A stretch of 64,000 nt of DNA from Actinopolyspora halophila DSM 43834 (GCF_000371785.1 NZ_AQUI01000002.1:1715276-1779275); one strand, 5' to 3'; positions 36,514-46,960 are shown, counted from the stretch's first letter. The notes: a model not told the origin generated them from the sequence alone. Program-made: numbers and translations.

Positions 36514-37071
36514 GTGATTGACGAGACTCTTCTCGAAGCCGAAGAGAAGATGCAGAAAGCGGTGGAGGTGGCCAAGGACGACTTGGCCACCGTTCGCACC
36601 GGCCGGGCGAATCCGGCGATGTTCTCCGGCATCGTCGTCGATTACTACGGTTCGCCGACACCGTTGAACCAGTTGGCGAGCATAAACGTGCCGGAGGCCC
36701 GGCTCGTGGTCATCAAGCCCTATGACGCCAGTCAGCTCGGCGCCATGGAGCGCGCGGTCCGTAACTCGAACCTGGGAGTCAATCCCAGCAATGACGGCAA
36801 GGTCATCCGGGTGCAGGTTCCGCAGTTGACCGAGGAGCGCCGCAAGGAGATGGCCAAGCTCGCCAAGCAGAAGGGTGAGGACGCCCGCATCACCGTGCGC
36901 AGCCTGCGGCGCAAGGCCAAGGAGGAGATCGACCGAACCGTCAAGGACGGGGAAGTCGGTGAGGACGAGGGCGTGCGCGGTGAGAAGGAACTGGAAAACA
37001 TCACCCATCGCCACGTTTCGCAGGTTGACGAACTGGTCAAGAACAAGGAATCGGAACTGCTCGAGGTCTGA
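36514..37071 (+). CDS. frr: Ribosome recycling factor
   Basis: Splits the post-termination ribosome together with EF-G. The 185-residue protein has the helical-bundle start [20 protein letters not shown], the [12 protein letters not shown] signature and the [19 protein letters not shown] helix of domain I. GTG 36514 has AAGGAG 6 nt upstream. Length and sequence match the family throughout. It stands between pyrH and cdsA in the standard bacterial order. Confidence 0.97.
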   Translation: MIDETLLEAEEKMQKAVEVAKDDLATVRTGRANPAMFSGIVVDYYGSPTPLNQLASINVPEARLVVIKPYDASQLGAMERAVRNSNLGVNPSNDGKVIRVQVPQLTEERRKEMAKLAKQKGEDARITVRSLRRKAKEEIDRTVKDGEVGEDEGVRGEKELENITHRHVSQVDELVKNKESELLEV

Positions 37072-37111
37072 CGGCGTGGTGACGACTGGCCAGCGCGAAG
37101 GTGAGTCCGGA

Positions 37112-37957
37112 ATGTCGACCGACGTGCCGGACGGACCCGCACGTTCTTCGCGTGCGGGTCGCAACCTGCCCGCCGCGCTGGCGGTTGGCTTGTTGCTCGG
37201 TGCGGGGATCGTCGCCGCGCTGTTGACCTATCGGCACTCGTTCATCGGCATCGTGGCAGTGGCCGCCGCGCTCTCCACCGTCGAACTGGCGGGGGCGTTG
37301 CACCGGGGCTCGGGGATCCGGTTGGCACTGCCTCCGGTTCTGGTGGGTGGCCAGGCGATGATCTGGTTGTCCTGGCCGTTCGGCTTTTCCGGTGTTCTGG
37401 TGGCATTCGCGCTCACCACGCTGGCGTGTCTGGCCTGGCGTGTCCGGCTGGGTGTGGACGGCTATCTGCGTGACGTAACGGCGTCGGTGTTCACCAGCTC
37501 CTATGTATCGGTGTTCGCCGCATTCGGGGCGATGCTGGTGGTGCCTCCCGACGGGGGGCTGCGGGCGTTGTGCTTCATGATCGGGGTGGTCGCGTCCGAC
37601 ACGGCGGGCTACGCCTCGGGTGTGTTCCTCGGTCGTCACCCGATGGCGCCCCGGGTGAGTCCGAACAAGTCCTGGGAAGGGTTCGCCGGGTCACTGTCCG
37701 CGGGCGTGGTGGCGGGCGCGCTCTCGGTGAGCCTGCTGCTGGGGGGTACGTGGTGGGCGGGAGTGCTTTTCGGTCTCGCTGTCGTGTGCAGTTCCACTCT
37801 CGGTGACCTGATGGAATCGTTGATCAAGCGTGATCTCGACATCAAGGACATGGGAACGCTACTGCCCGGTCACGGCGGTCTCATGGACCGGATGGACTCG
37901 TTGCTTCCCTCGGCCGTCGTCGCGTGGGGAACCCTGTTCTGGTTGATCCCCAGCTGA
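37112..37957 (+). CDS. cdsA: Phosphatidate cytidylyltransferase
   Basis: Membrane enzyme making CDP-diacylglycerol from phosphatidate and CTP, the branch point of phospholipid synthesis. The 281-residue product has about eight membrane helices. The C-terminal signature runs SDTAGYASGVFLGRHPMAPR, VSPNKSWEGFAGSL and then KRDLDIKDMGTLLPGHGG with LMDRMDSL. I chose ATG 37112, with AGGTGAG 6 nt upstream. In-frame GTG 37076, 4 nt after frr, is an alternative that adds 12 residues. Either way it is transcribed with frr. Confidence 0.94.
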   Translation: MSTDVPDGPARSSRAGRNLPAALAVGLLLGAGIVAALLTYRHSFIGIVAVAAALSTVELAGALHRGSGIRLALPPVLVGGQAMIWLSWPFGFSGVLVAFALTTLACLAWRVRLGVDGYLRDVTASVFTSSYVSVFAAFGAMLVVPPDGGLRALCFMIGVVASDTAGYASGVFLGRHPMAPRVSPNKSWEGFAGSLSAGVVAGALSVSLLLGGTWWAGVLFGLAVVCSSTLGDLMESLIKRDLDIKDMGTLLPGHGGLMDRMDSLLPSAVVAWGTLFWLIPS

Positions 37958-38222
37958 ACCGGGGCCTTTCCCCGACCGCGGAGGCACCGGTTCGTACGCC
38001 CTCGTGAGTCGCGCACCGCGCTCTCGGTTGCTCCGTGAGGTTGCGCGCATCGCGTGAGCGCCCCGAGCGGCCCCTTCCTCGAGAGACGGTCCACGTTCTT
38101 CCGGGGCCGTTCAGCCGATTCGGATTCCCACGTTCGCCCGCCTCCCGGAGCGGATCGCGCGGGAGGTGGAACTCCCCCGAATGCCGCCTTGTCGTTCCCG
38201 CCGTTTCATGATCGACTGAGTT

Positions 38223-38699
38223 GTGGTCGTCGAACGAACACGACCGGACTTTCGGCAGGGATCGGTTCCGGTTGGCGGGGGTACTGTATTGATTGCTGGG
38301 GGATCCGGTAGGGCGATCAGCGCGAGTCTGGACGAGATCGCCCGCATGGAGCGCGCCGAGCGTGTTCGTGCAGAACGCTATTTACGCAGGCACTATCCGT
38401 TGTATCGCGCGTTGTCGACGCGCGTCGCCCTGGCGCGGGCGCTGGGGTTCGCCGCGGGGCTGGCGCTGGCGGTCTCGGTCGTGTTGTTGGTGCAGGGAGC
38501 GGGGCTGCTCTGGGTGGCGGGCCTCGTGCTGTTGGGGCTGCTTCTCTTCGGGTACGTGGTGGTACGGCTCACCGACAGCAGGTTCGATCTGTTGCTCGCG
38601 GCCCTCGGAGCTCACCGTGTGGAGGAAAGGCACGAGGTTCCGGAGGAGCGTGGTTCCGGAGCGGAGGGGGACGACGAGCGCGTGAGTCGTGCCCGGTAG
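38223..38699 (+). CDS. Hypothetical small membrane protein
   Basis: I do not recognise a family. The product has at most 158 residues. A charged region from about residue 42 (MERAERVRAERYLRRHYPLYR) precedes two adjacent hydrophobic helices (about residues 70-113). A polar acidic tail follows. This suggests a two-helix membrane protein with both ends inside. The start is uncertain: GTG 38223 gives the long form, while ATG 38346 would give about 117 residues and keep all recognisable parts. TACTGT at 38282-38287 may be a -10 box, which would favour the shorter form. It lies between cdsA and a convergent DtxR regulator. Confidence 0.55.
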   Translation: MVVERTRPDFRQGSVPVGGGTVLIAGGSGRAISASLDEIARMERAERVRAERYLRRHYPLYRALSTRVALARALGFAAGLALAVSVVLLVQGAGLLWVAGLVLLGLLLFGYVVVRLTDSRFDLLLAALGAHRVEERHEVPEERGSGAEGDDERVSRAR

Positions 38700-38810
38700 T
38701 GCTTCGCCGGACGTGCTCCTCGCGCTGTCGGGGCATCGTCGTTCGGGGAGTGACGTCGCGGTGGCCCCGGAAGCCGGGGCGGCGGCGAGGCTCCGGTCAG
38801 TACTGCCCTG

Positions 38811-39497
38811 CTAGTGCTGCACGGTTATGGACAGGGTCTGTGCGATCTCCGAACCGAGGAAGTGCGTCTCCGCCTCCTCGGCCGGACCGACTCGTGCCAC
38901 CAGTGGGCCGCCGAAGGGTTTGCGCTCGACGACTTCGATCCGGTTGCCCAGAGTCATCCCGTGGTCGGTGAGGTAGCGGAGCAGCTCCGAGTCGGTGTCC
39001 CAGACTCTGGCTATGGTTCCCACCGTTCCGGGGGGCAGTTGATCGAGCAACTTCGTGGTCGGTTTCTCCACCACGCCCTCGGCGGTGGGGATCGGGTCGC
39101 CGTGTGGGTCGTGGGTCGGGTGGCCGAGTTTGCTCGCGATGTGCTCGATGAGCTCGTCGGAGACGGCGTGCTCCAGCGCGTCGGCCTCCTGATGCACCTC
39201 GTCCCAGGTGTAGTCCAGCACCTCGACGAGGAACTGCTCCAGTAGCCGGTGTCTGCGCAGGACATCACAGGCGAGTCTGCGGCCTGTCGTGGTCAACTCC
39301 ACGCTGCGATACCTCTCGTGCGTGACCAACCCGAGCTGCGCGAGCTTGGTGATCATGCCCGACACGGAGGAGGGGCTCAGTCCGAGGCGGCTCGTGAGCG
39401 TCGTGTTGGTGACCGAGGATCCGCGTTCGCTGAGACCGTAGATGGTTCGGACATAGTCCTCCACGGAGGCTGAGTGGCGCTCGACCGTGCCAGTCAT
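38811..39497 (-). CDS. DtxR/MntR-family metal-dependent transcriptional regulator
   Basis: DNA-binding repressor of 228 residues that senses Fe(II) or Mn(II). It has an N-terminal winged helix (SVEDYVRTIYGLSERG to RYRSVELTTTGRRLA). A dimerisation and metal-binding region follows, with RRHRLLEQFLVEVL, HQEADALEHAVSDELIEHI and HPTHDPHGDPIP. A C-terminal SH3/FeoA-like domain ends it (from about residue 150). The MntR-like spacing of His and Glu residues is present, but I cannot tell iron from manganese. ATG 39497 is preceded by a -10 box 6 nt upstream, so its mRNA is probably leaderless. It diverges from rlmN. Confidence 0.9.
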   Translation of the reverse strand: MTGTVERHSASVEDYVRTIYGLSERGSSVTNTTLTSRLGLSPSSVSGMITKLAQLGLVTHERYRSVELTTTGRRLACDVLRRHRLLEQFLVEVLDYTWDEVHQEADALEHAVSDELIEHIASKLGHPTHDPHGDPIPTAEGVVEKPTTKLLDQLPPGTVGTIARVWDTDSELLRYLTDHGMTLGNRIEVVERKPFGGPLVARVGPAEEAETHFLGSEIAQTLSITVQH

Positions 39498-39503
39498 GAC
39501 TTC

Positions 39504-39509
39504 ACCATA
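39504..39509 (-). promoter_or_regulatory. -10 box for a leaderless DtxR-regulator transcript
   Basis: On the minus strand TATGGT (39509-39504) fits TANNNT and ends 6 nt before ATG 39497. Transcription would start at or next to the start codon. Confidence 0.45.
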
Positions 39510-39685
39510 AGATGTAGCGTTCCGAGAGTCCCCGACCTGTGGGACGAATCCCGTGCGGCGGTCGAATTCGGCCGTCCGGTGGCGTTGCCCGGGGAGAAGC
39601 CACAGGCCGGCGGGGAAGCCCGCCGCGGTGTCCGTGTGTGGCCGCTGAGCTCCTGCGGTCGGCTTCGTGGGACAATGGGGTTGTT

Positions 39686-40801
39686 ATGAGCTCGACGTCT
39701 CTTCCTCTCGTCTTCGACGCTCCCAAACGGGGCATGCCACCAAGACATCTCGCGGACCTTTCCGGAGAGCAGCGTCGTGCTGCCGTCACGGAGCTCGGCG
39801 AGAAGCCGTTTCGTGCTCGCCAGCTCGCGCAACACTACTTCGGCAGACTCACAGCCGATGCGCAGGACATGAGCGATGTTCCTGCCGCAAGCAGGCAGTT
39901 GCTGGCCAACGAACTGCTGCCCACCCTGCTCACCGCTGTGCACAATCTTGACACGGATGAGGGGGAAACCCGCAAGACGCTTTGGCGGGCCCACGACGGG
40001 ACCACGCTCGAGAGCGTTCTGATGCGTTACCCCGACCGGGCTACCGTGTGTATCTCCAGCCAGGCCGGTTGCGGTATGGCCTGCCCGTTCTGCGCCACGG
40101 GCCAGGGAGGACTGCAACGCAACCTGTCCACCGCGGAGATCGTCGACCAGGTCCGTCAGGCCGCCGCGATGATGCGGGACGGCGAGGTCCCCGGCGGCCC
40201 GGGCAGGTTGTCCAACGTCGTCTTCATGGGCATGGGCGAACCGCTGGCCAACTACCGCAGGGTCATCGACGCGGTGCACCGCATCTGCGATCCCGCTCCG
40301 GACGGACTCGGGCTCTCGCAGCGCTCGGTCACCATCTCGACCGTCGGCCTGGCCCCGGCCATCCGGAAGATGACCCAGGAGGGGCTGCAGGTGACACTGG
40401 CCGTGTCGCTGCACACCCCGGACGACGAACTCAGGGACACCCTGGTTCCGGTCAACAACCGGTGGAAGGTCGAGGAAGTGCTCGAGGCCGCCCGCGGCTA
40501 CGCGGAACACACCGGAAGGCGTGTTTCGATCGAGTACGCGTTGATCCGCGACATGAACGACCATCCGTGGCGGGCCGATCTGCTCGGAAAACTGCTGCAC
40601 AAGCAGCTCGGCAGGTTCGCTCACGTCAACGTCATCCCGCTGAACCCGACTCCGGGCAGTAAGTGGGACGCGAGTCCGAAACCCGTGGAGCGGGAGTTCG
40701 TGCGCCGGGTGCAGGACGCGGGCGTGTCCTGCACGGTGCGGGACACACGTGGTCAGGAGATCGCGGCCGCCTGCGGTCAGTTGGCGGCGGAGAACCTCTG
40801 A
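39686..40801 (+). CDS. rlmN: 23S rRNA (adenine2503-C2)-methyltransferase
   Basis: Radical SAM enzyme that methylates C2 of A2503 in 23S rRNA and A37 of some tRNAs. The 371-residue protein from ATG 39686 has the [4Fe-4S] motif CGMACPFC (CxxxCxxC). GMGEPLANY for SAM binding and [13 protein letters not shown] follow. The mechanistic Cys is in the C-terminal [20 protein letters not shown] region. The frame is open further upstream, but the sequence there is not RlmN-like. GACAAT at 39671-39676 may be its -10 box. It converges with the DUF2631 gene across a very strong hairpin. Confidence 0.95.
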   Translation: MSSTSLPLVFDAPKRGMPPRHLADLSGEQRRAAVTELGEKPFRARQLAQHYFGRLTADAQDMSDVPAASRQLLANELLPTLLTAVHNLDTDEGETRKTLWRAHDGTTLESVLMRYPDRATVCISSQAGCGMACPFCATGQGGLQRNLSTAEIVDQVRQAAAMMRDGEVPGGPGRLSNVVFMGMGEPLANYRRVIDAVHRICDPAPDGLGLSQRSVTISTVGLAPAIRKMTQEGLQVTLAVSLHTPDDELRDTLVPVNNRWKVEEVLEAARGYAEHTGRRVSIEYALIRDMNDHPWRADLLGKLLHKQLGRFAHVNVIPLNPTPGSKWDASPKPVEREFVRRVQDAGVSCTVRDTRGQEIAAACGQLAAENL

Positions 40802-41061
40802 GGACTCATGACGGAGCTTCGCGTGGCTGGAGTCGGGTAACCCGCCCGCGTGGTCGGTGCCGTGACAGCGTTGGAGGGCATCTCGGTCAGCGCCCTGTAG
40901 CCGGGTGCCCTGCCGCCGCGCAATGCCTCCGACTCACGCGCCGGCCCGCGTGTGCTGAAGCGCCCGAGCCGGACGAATCCTGCCGCCGGAAGTCCTGGAT
41001 GCCCGTCGGCGTTCGAACGTGACTCCGGGTAGGGCCCGCCGAGTCCGCGGGCACCGATGAT

Positions 41062-41108
41062 TCGAGGGGCGGTCTTTCGGGGAGTTCCCCGGAACGACCG
41101 CCCCTCGA
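41062..41108. terminator. Very long bidirectional hairpin between rlmN and the DUF2631 gene
   Basis: Arms 41062-41074 and 41096-41108 pair perfectly over 13 bp. After one bulged base (41095) eight more pairs follow, giving about 21 bp around an AGTT loop. It sits between two convergent genes and probably ends transcription from both sides. There is no T-tract. The rest of the 335-nt gap shows nothing. Confidence 0.75.
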
Positions 41109-41136
41109 GTCGTTGCTCCGTTCGTGCGGAGGTGTT

Positions 41137-41436
41137 TCACCGCCGCCAGGAAGTCCTACGCCGTCGCAGGTCGTAGAGCAGTGCGATCGCCATCACGGCG
41201 GCGATGGCGATCAACCAGATGTCGGCGCTGATGAATTGGCCACCGCCGCTGATTATTCCCTGGTGATTGCCGATCAGCATCATCACCATCGCGAACGTGC
41301 TGAACCAACCGGCGATCTGGATGCCCTTCGGGAACGAGCCGTGCCACCCCCACTCGACCGAGGGTTCCTCGGCGGGATCGACGGCCTGGGTCGGCGCCTG
41401 TTCGTGATGGGTCTGCTCCAGCTCCGTGTTTGCCAC
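41137..41436 (-). CDS. DUF2631 domain-containing membrane protein
   Basis: Conserved actinobacterial protein of 99 residues with unknown function. GTG 41436 has AGGAGGGG just upstream, which fixes the start within a longer open frame. After a polar N-terminus comes the DUF2631 core: VEWGWHGSFPKGIQIAGWF, a membrane helix (about residues 44-62), and a second helix (IWLIAIAAVMAIALLYDL). A basic tail, RRRRTSWRR, ends it. It lies next to dxr, as in M. tuberculosis (from memory). Confidence 0.9.
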   Translation of the reverse strand: MANTELEQTHHEQAPTQAVDPAEEPSVEWGWHGSFPKGIQIAGWFSTFAMVMMLIGNHQGIISGGGQFISADIWLIAIAAVMAIALLYDLRRRRTSWRR

Positions 41437-41684
41437 GTTCCCCTCCTGTGCCCGTCGCGGAATCGGGGTGAAACCGCGGACGCCGGTTCCTTCACATCGC
41501 GGAGCTCGCCTTCCGTCGCAGGCCGCTCGGGCCGCGCAGCACGCGAAGCAGCACGCGAACCCGCCGATGCGCGACCATCTTCGCACACCCGCACGCCGGT
41601 TCGGGGTGGACCGCTGGTGCGTTACGCCATACACGCGCGGCCTCGAAGGCCCGTGGCGTCTCCTCCGGAGGGGAATCGGCAATA

Positions 41685-42947
41685 ATGAGCACGATGGTCT
41701 CCGCCCAACCAGGCAAGGACAGGCAGGAAAACGACCGCGACTCGTCGTGCGGCGTGACGTTGCTGGGTTCGACCGGATCGATCGGTACCCAGGCTCTCGA
41801 GGTGATTCGTCGCAACCAGGGTGATTTCCGGGTGCTCGGAATCGCCGCGGGGGGTAACGATCCGGCGACGTTGGCGGCCCAGGCCCTCGAGTTCGAGGTC
41901 GAAGCCGTCGCGATCGCGCGGGGCACGGCCGTTGAGGACGTGCAACTGGCCCTGTACGCCGAGGCGCAGCGCCTCGGCTACGCGGAGGGGCGGTTTCGGC
42001 TGCCGCGACTGTTCGCCGGACCGGACGCCGCCACCGAGCTGGTCCGGGAGACCGGCGCCGATGTCGTGCTCAACGGTATGGACGGTTCACGGGGGCTGCG
42101 CCCCACGCTGGCCGCGCTGGAGTCCGGTTCGCGGCTGGCCCTGGCGAACAAGGAGTCGTTGATCGCGGGTGGCCCGCTGGTGCAGCGTGCGGCCGCTCCG
42201 GGGCAGATCACCCCGGTGGACTCGGAGCACTCCGCGCTGGCGCAGTGCCTGCGGGCCGGGGACGCGGACGAGGTGGAGAGTCTGGTGCTGACCGCTTCGG
42301 GCGGGCCGTTCCGCGGCTACTCCGAGAACGAGTTGCACGAGGTCACGGTCGGACAGGCCCTGGCACATCCCACCTGGTCGATGGGTACGGTGGTGACCAT
42401 CAACTCGGCCACCATGGTGAACAAGAGCCTGGAACTGATCGAGGCCCATCTCCTGTTCGGAGTGGATTACGACCGCATCGACGTGGTGGTCCACCCGCAG
42501 TCGATCGTGCACTCGATGGTGACCTACAAGGACGGGGCTACCATGGCGCAGGCCAGCCCCCCGGACATGCGGTTGCCGATCGCGCTGGGACTGGGATGGC
42601 CACGTCGGGTGAACGGTGGTACTCCGCGACTCGATTTCGCGCAGGCGTCCTCGTGGACGTTCGAGCCCCTGGACGACGTGGCTTTCCCAGCGGTCGGGCT
42701 GGCACGCCACGCCGGAAAGGAGGGCGGTTGTCTGCCCGCCGTATACAATGCGGCGAACGAGGAGGCGGTTGCGGCGTTCGTCGCGGGTAACAGCCGGTTC
42801 ACCAGTATCGTGCAGACTGTCGAGAGGGTGCTGGCCGAGGCCGACGCGTGGCGTGCCGAGCCTGCCAGCGTGGACGAGGTGTTCGAAGCCGAGGAGTGGG
42901 CCCGCACCCGAGCCCGCGAACTCGCCGGTATGGAAAGAGCGCATTGA
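41685..42947 (+). CDS. dxr: 1-deoxy-D-xylulose 5-phosphate reductoisomerase
   Basis: Second enzyme of the MEP isoprenoid pathway: converts DXP to 2-C-methylerythritol 4-phosphate with NADPH. The 420-residue protein has the nucleotide-binding GSTGSIGTQ (about residues 28-36) and [11 protein letters not shown]. The metal and substrate site is [13 protein letters not shown], and [17 protein letters not shown] follows. The C-terminal helical domain has [16 protein letters not shown]. Start ATG 41685 has a GGAGGGG upstream. Its last base is shared with the start of the site-2 protease gene, and ispG, of the same pathway, is two genes on. Confidence 0.96.
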   Translation: MSTMVSAQPGKDRQENDRDSSCGVTLLGSTGSIGTQALEVIRRNQGDFRVLGIAAGGNDPATLAAQALEFEVEAVAIARGTAVEDVQLALYAEAQRLGYAEGRFRLPRLFAGPDAATELVRETGADVVLNGMDGSRGLRPTLAALESGSRLALANKESLIAGGPLVQRAAAPGQITPVDSEHSALAQCLRAGDADEVESLVLTASGGPFRGYSENELHEVTVGQALAHPTWSMGTVVTINSATMVNKSLELIEAHLLFGVDYDRIDVVVHPQSIVHSMVTYKDGATMAQASPPDMRLPIALGLGWPRRVNGGTPRLDFAQASSWTFEPLDDVAFPAVGLARHAGKEGGCLPAVYNAANEEAVAAFVAGNSRFTSIVQTVERVLAEADAWRAEPASVDEVFEAEEWARTRARELAGMERAH

Positions 42948-44230
42948 TGCTTGTCGTGCTCGGCATCCTGATTTTCTTCCTCGGGTTGCTGTTTTCGATC
43001 GCTTGGCACGAACTCGGTCACCTGACGACGGCGAAAATGTTCGGCGTCAAGGTGACGCAGTACATGGTCGGGTTCGGTCGGACGATCTTCTCCAGGAAGA
43101 AGGGTGAGACCGAGTACGGGATCAAGGCCGTCCCCTTCGGCGGTTTCATCCGGATGATCGGAATGTTCCCCCCGCAGAAGGAGCAGGAGTACGGTCGGAC
43201 CGCTTCCTCCGCGCCTTGGCGGGCGATGGTCGAGGACGCTCGGCAGGCGGTTGCCGAGGAGGTGCGTCCCGAGGACGCGCACCGGCAGTTCTACCAGCGC
43301 AGGCCGTGGAAGCGGATCATCGTGATGGCCGCTGGGCCGTTCATGAACCTGATCCTCGCGGTGGGCATCTTCACGACAGTGCTGATGGCCTACGGCGTGG
43401 CCCAGCCCACCACGACGGTGAGCTCGGTCAGCGAGTGCGTGGTCTCGGAGAAGGCCCAGAACACCAGCGATTGTCCGGAGGGGGCCCCGAAGTCCCCCGC
43501 CGCCGAGGCGGGATTCCGTCCCGACGACGAGATCGTGAGCTTCAACGGCGAGCGGGTCGAGTCCTGGCAGGAGCTGCGCAAGTCGATCCGGGAGTCCACG
43601 GGTACCGCGACGGTGGTGGTGGAACGGGACGGACGGGAGGCCACCCTCCGGCCCGACCTGATTACCAACACCCAGTCGAAGATCGGTGACTCGGACGAGT
43701 ACGTGGAGGTCGGTTTCCTCGGGATCACCCCGACCCAGCACCTGGTCCGGCAGAGCTTCGGCGACGTGGTCACGCGGATCGGTTCCATGATCGGCATGAC
43801 GGCGCAGAAGGTGGTCGAGCTGCCCAGCAAGGTCCCGGACCTGGTCGCCGCGATCGGCGGACAGGAGCGGGAGCCCGACTCCCCGGTCGGCGTGGTCGGT
43901 GCCAGCCGGCTGGGTGGTGAGGTGCTCTCCTACGACGAGCTCTCGGTCGGCGCGCGGATGATCACCATGGTCCAGCTTCTCGCCGGGGTGAACCTCTCGT
44001 TGTTCCTGATCAACATGCTGCCGATCCTGCCGCTGGACGGCGGGCACATAGCCGGCGCGTTCTGGGAGTCCCTGCGGCGCAAGCTCGCCAGGCTGGTGCG
44101 CAGGCCCGATCCGGGGCCTTTCGACACCGCGAAGTTGATGCCCGTGGCCTATGTGGTCAGCCTCGTGTTCATCGCCTACTCGTTGCTGGTACTGGTCGCC
44201 GATGTTGTGAATCCTGTCACGCTCACCTGA
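42947..44230 (+). CDS. rip1: Site-2 protease Rip1/RseP (M50 intramembrane zinc metalloprotease)
   Basis: Intramembrane protease that cuts anti-sigma factors and other membrane proteins in envelope signalling. The 427-residue product from ATG 42947 has the zinc motif HELGH at residues 21-25 inside the first membrane helix. A periplasmic PDZ domain follows (with EAGFRPDDEIVSFNGERVES). The second metal motif, NMLPILPLDGGH, comes later, and about four membrane helices in all. The first base overlaps dxr, so translation is coupled. dxr-rip1-ispG is a conserved actinobacterial trio. Confidence 0.95.
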   Translation: MLVVLGILIFFLGLLFSIAWHELGHLTTAKMFGVKVTQYMVGFGRTIFSRKKGETEYGIKAVPFGGFIRMIGMFPPQKEQEYGRTASSAPWRAMVEDARQAVAEEVRPEDAHRQFYQRRPWKRIIVMAAGPFMNLILAVGIFTTVLMAYGVAQPTTTVSSVSECVVSEKAQNTSDCPEGAPKSPAAEAGFRPDDEIVSFNGERVESWQELRKSIRESTGTATVVVERDGREATLRPDLITNTQSKIGDSDEYVEVGFLGITPTQHLVRQSFGDVVTRIGSMIGMTAQKVVELPSKVPDLVAAIGGQEREPDSPVGVVGASRLGGEVLSYDELSVGARMITMVQLLAGVNLSLFLINMLPILPLDGGHIAGAFWESLRRKLARLVRRPDPGPFDTAKLMPVAYVVSLVFIAYSLLVLVADVVNPVTLT

Positions 44231-44484
44231 GTGGCTGTTTCCGTGACTCGGCGAGTGGTTCGTGCGTTCCCCCGGCCTCCGAGGAGTGAACCGTTTCGGT
44301 TGGACGAGTGACAGCGCGACCGTGAACGAGTGGTCCGATGAGGGATTCCCGGACTGAGTGCCACTTGCCGTGCCGGTATTGTGGGCAGCGGTCCGGGGTG
44401 CGACCTCGGTGCCGATCTTTCGAAAGTCCCGCGATCCAGCGGCCCCGACAACTCAATCCGCATTGTGAAAGTGGAGAGGACGCG

Positions 44485-45636
44485 ATGACCGTCGATCTGG
44501 GTATGCCCGCCGCCGCGCCCGACCCGGTGCTCGCCGAGCGGCGCAAGACCCGGCAGCTACAGGTCGGGCCGGTCGGTGTGGGAAGTGACCACCCGATTTC
44601 GGTTCAGACGATGACCACCACGAACACGACGGACATCAACGGCACCCTGCAGCAGATCGCGGAGCTCACCGCGTCCGGGTGTGACATCGTGCGTGTGGCG
44701 TGCCCGACCGCCGACGACGCCGCGGCGTTGCCGACCATCGCGAGGAAGTCCCAGATACCGGTCATCGCCGATATCCATTTCCAGCCCAAGTACGTCTTCG
44801 CCGCGATCGAGGCAGGCTGCGCCGGTGTACGGGTGAACCCGGGCAACATCCGCAAGTTCGACGACAAGGTCAAGGAGATATCCAAGGCGGCCAAGGACTC
44901 GGGGACCCCGATCCGGATCGGGGTGAACGCGGGTTCGCTCGACCCGAGGATGATGGAGAAGTACGGCAAGGCCGTCCCGGAGGCGCTGGCGGAGTCGGCG
45001 CTGTGGGAGGCCGGGCTGTTCGCCGAGCACGATTTCCACGACGTGAAGATCTCGGTCAAGCACAACGACCCCGTGGTGATGGTGCGTGCCTACGAGATTC
45101 TCGCGGAGAGGTGCGACTACCCGCTGCACCTCGGTGTGACCGAGGCGGGACCCGCCTTCCAGGGAACGATCAAGTCCTCGGTCGCCTTCGGATCCTTGCT
45201 GCGTCAGGGGATCGGCGACACGATCAGGGTCTCGTTGTCCGCTCCTCCGGTGGAGGAGGTCAAGGTCGGGACCCAGATCCTGCAGTCGCTGAACCTGCGT
45301 CCGCGCAAGCTGGAGATCGTCTCCTGCCCCTCCTGCGGACGTGCCCAGGTCGACGTCTACAAGCTCGCCGACGAGGTGACAGCGGGGCTGGAGGGCATGG
45401 AGGTCCCGCTGCGGGTCGCTGTCATGGGGTGCGTGGTGAACGGCCCCGGGGAGGCCCGCGAGGCGGATCTCGGTGTCGCCTCCGGCAACGGCAAGGGGCA
45501 GATCTTCGTCCGGGGCGAGGTCATCAAGACCGTCCCGGAGAGCCAGATCGTGGAGACCCTCATCGAGGAGGCGGGACGTCTCGCCGAGGGGATGGAAGAG
45601 ACGGACTCGGGTGACCCCACCGTCACCGTGGGATGA
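44485..45636 (+). CDS. ispG: 4-hydroxy-3-methylbut-2-en-1-yl diphosphate synthase
   Basis: Iron-sulphur enzyme of the MEP pathway that converts the cyclic diphosphate MEcPP to HMBPP. The 383-residue product from ATG 44485 (GGAGAGGA 5 nt upstream) has the TIM-barrel start [17 protein letters not shown] and [14 protein letters not shown]. [4Fe-4S] ligands are in [12 protein letters not shown] and [12 protein letters not shown]. Length and motifs match bacterial IspG. It lies 254 nt after rip1; that gap shows no gene. The next gene, a GNAT enzyme, is a regular neighbour in actinobacteria. Confidence 0.96.
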   Translation: MTVDLGMPAAAPDPVLAERRKTRQLQVGPVGVGSDHPISVQTMTTTNTTDINGTLQQIAELTASGCDIVRVACPTADDAAALPTIARKSQIPVIADIHFQPKYVFAAIEAGCAGVRVNPGNIRKFDDKVKEISKAAKDSGTPIRIGVNAGSLDPRMMEKYGKAVPEALAESALWEAGLFAEHDFHDVKISVKHNDPVVMVRAYEILAERCDYPLHLGVTEAGPAFQGTIKSSVAFGSLLRQGIGDTIRVSLSAPPVEEVKVGTQILQSLNLRPRKLEIVSCPSCGRAQVDVYKLADEVTAGLEGMEVPLRVAVMGCVVNGPGEAREADLGVASGNGKGQIFVRGEVIKTVPESQIVETLIEEAGRLAEGMEETDSGDPTVTVG

Positions 45637-45785
45637 TCTGCGCCCGTTCGTGCGTGCCCGCCCCGGGATTCCGCTTCGGGTGAGACTGCCACGCGGCACT
45701 GTTTACTCATCCGAACGGGGGAATGGAGGGGCGGGATCGATCACGTCGTGCGTGGTCCGCTCGGCACGTGGTGGGGGTTTTCTGG

Positions 45786-45791
45786 CAGGCT
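45786..45791 (+). promoter_or_regulatory. -10 box for a leaderless GNAT transcript
   Basis: CAGGCT, one base from TANNNT, ends 6 nt before GTG 45798. There is no ribosome-binding site in between, so the mRNA is probably leaderless. Confidence 0.4.
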
Positions 45792-45797
45792 TGTCCC

Positions 45798-46631
45798 GTG
45801 CTCAAGCTCGCGGGCGCGCGATTGTTGCAGGGGCGGGACGTGGAAAACGTCCGCTCGTTGTTGGAAGCGGACCCGGTGACGGCCTGCATGGTTCTGTCCC
45901 GGATCGAAGCCGCTCGGACGAATCCGATGCATCTCGGCGGCGAGTTGTGGGGATACGGCAGTGACCTGCAGGGGATCTGTTACGCCGGGCCGAACCTCAT
46001 TCCGCTGCGGGGTGGACGTGACGCGATGCGTGCTTTCGCCGAGCGGGCCCGGAGAGGACGTGTGTCCTCCTCACTCGTCGGCCCGGCCCGTCAGGTTATG
46101 GCGCTGTGGGCCGAATTGGCGGAGTCCTGGGGGCCTGCGCGTGAGGTGCGTCCCGAACAACCGCTGCTGGTGATGTCCGATCCCCCCACCGGTTGGGTGG
46201 ATCCGGCGGTGCGTCAGGTTCGCTCCGAGGAACTCGACCGCTACGTTCCTGCGGCGATCTCCATGTTCCGCGAGGAAGTGGGGGTGGACCCGCGGAGCGG
46301 AGGGGGTGCGGCGAACTACCGGGCTCGAGTCGCCGATCTGATCGCGAGTGGACGGGCTTTCGCGCGCTTCGAGAACGGTCAAGTCGTGTTCAAGGCCGAG
46401 ATCGGTGCGCTGTCCGGCACAGTGGGGCAGATCCAGGGGGTCTGGGTCCATCCGGAGCGTCGTGGGAGCGGACTCGGCACGGCGGGTACGGCCGCGGTGG
46501 TGGAGCACATCGTTCGCGTCATGGGGCGGACGGCGAGCCTGTACGTCAACGACTACAACGTGGCCGCGCGGGCCGCGTACCGCAAGATCGGGTTTCGCCG
46601 CGACGGAACCTTCAGCACGGTGTTGCTCTGA
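45798..46631 (+). CDS. DUF4081 domain-containing GNAT acetyltransferase
   Basis: Acetyltransferase of 277 residues. The N-terminal half (about residues 1-125) is the DUF4081 domain found fused to GNAT domains in actinobacteria. The C-terminal half has the GNAT acetyl-CoA loop as VWVHPERRGSGLGTAGTAAV, followed by VNDYNVAARAAYRKIGFRRDG. The substrate is unknown. It adjoins ispG as in M. tuberculosis (Rv2867c-Rv2868c, from memory). A longer frame upstream exists, but GTG 45798 with its -10 box gives the expected N-terminus (VLKLAGARLLQGRDV). Confidence 0.9.
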   Translation: MLKLAGARLLQGRDVENVRSLLEADPVTACMVLSRIEAARTNPMHLGGELWGYGSDLQGICYAGPNLIPLRGGRDAMRAFAERARRGRVSSSLVGPARQVMALWAELAESWGPAREVRPEQPLLVMSDPPTGWVDPAVRQVRSEELDRYVPAAISMFREEVGVDPRSGGGAANYRARVADLIASGRAFARFENGQVVFKAEIGALSGTVGQIQGVWVHPERRGSGLGTAGTAAVVEHIVRVMGRTASLYVNDYNVAARAAYRKIGFRRDGTFSTVLL

Positions 46632-46948
46632 TCCCGACCGTGCGGTTGCCCCACGAGACCGCCGCGGAGTCGGTTCGGTTCTCGGGTGTCCGGGTGTGGA
46701 GACCCCGGCCGGGTTCGTGCTGACGTCCTGTCCCGCTTCGAGGTGGTCTTTCCGTCCGATCGGGACCAACCCGGGACGGGTGGGGTCGCCCGCGGCCGCC
46801 GATTTGTGATTCCGGACACGTACGGGCTTCGTATTTTGTTTCGTGCGGCGAGGTCGTTCCCGTACAACGAGGGTTCCCGCTCGACGACGGCGCCGTTTCC
46901 CACCGAGACGGATGCGGGACAGCCGAACATCGAAGGCCCCGTGTTCGG

Positions 46949-46954
46949 CATACT
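46949..46954 (+). promoter_or_regulatory. -10 box for a leaderless penicillin-binding protein transcript
   Basis: CATACT ends 6 nt before GTG 46961 with no ribosome-binding site. The preceding 329-nt gap after the GNAT gene contains an A+T-richer patch near 46830 but no gene that I can support. Confidence 0.45.
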
Positions 46955-46960
46955 ACGGAT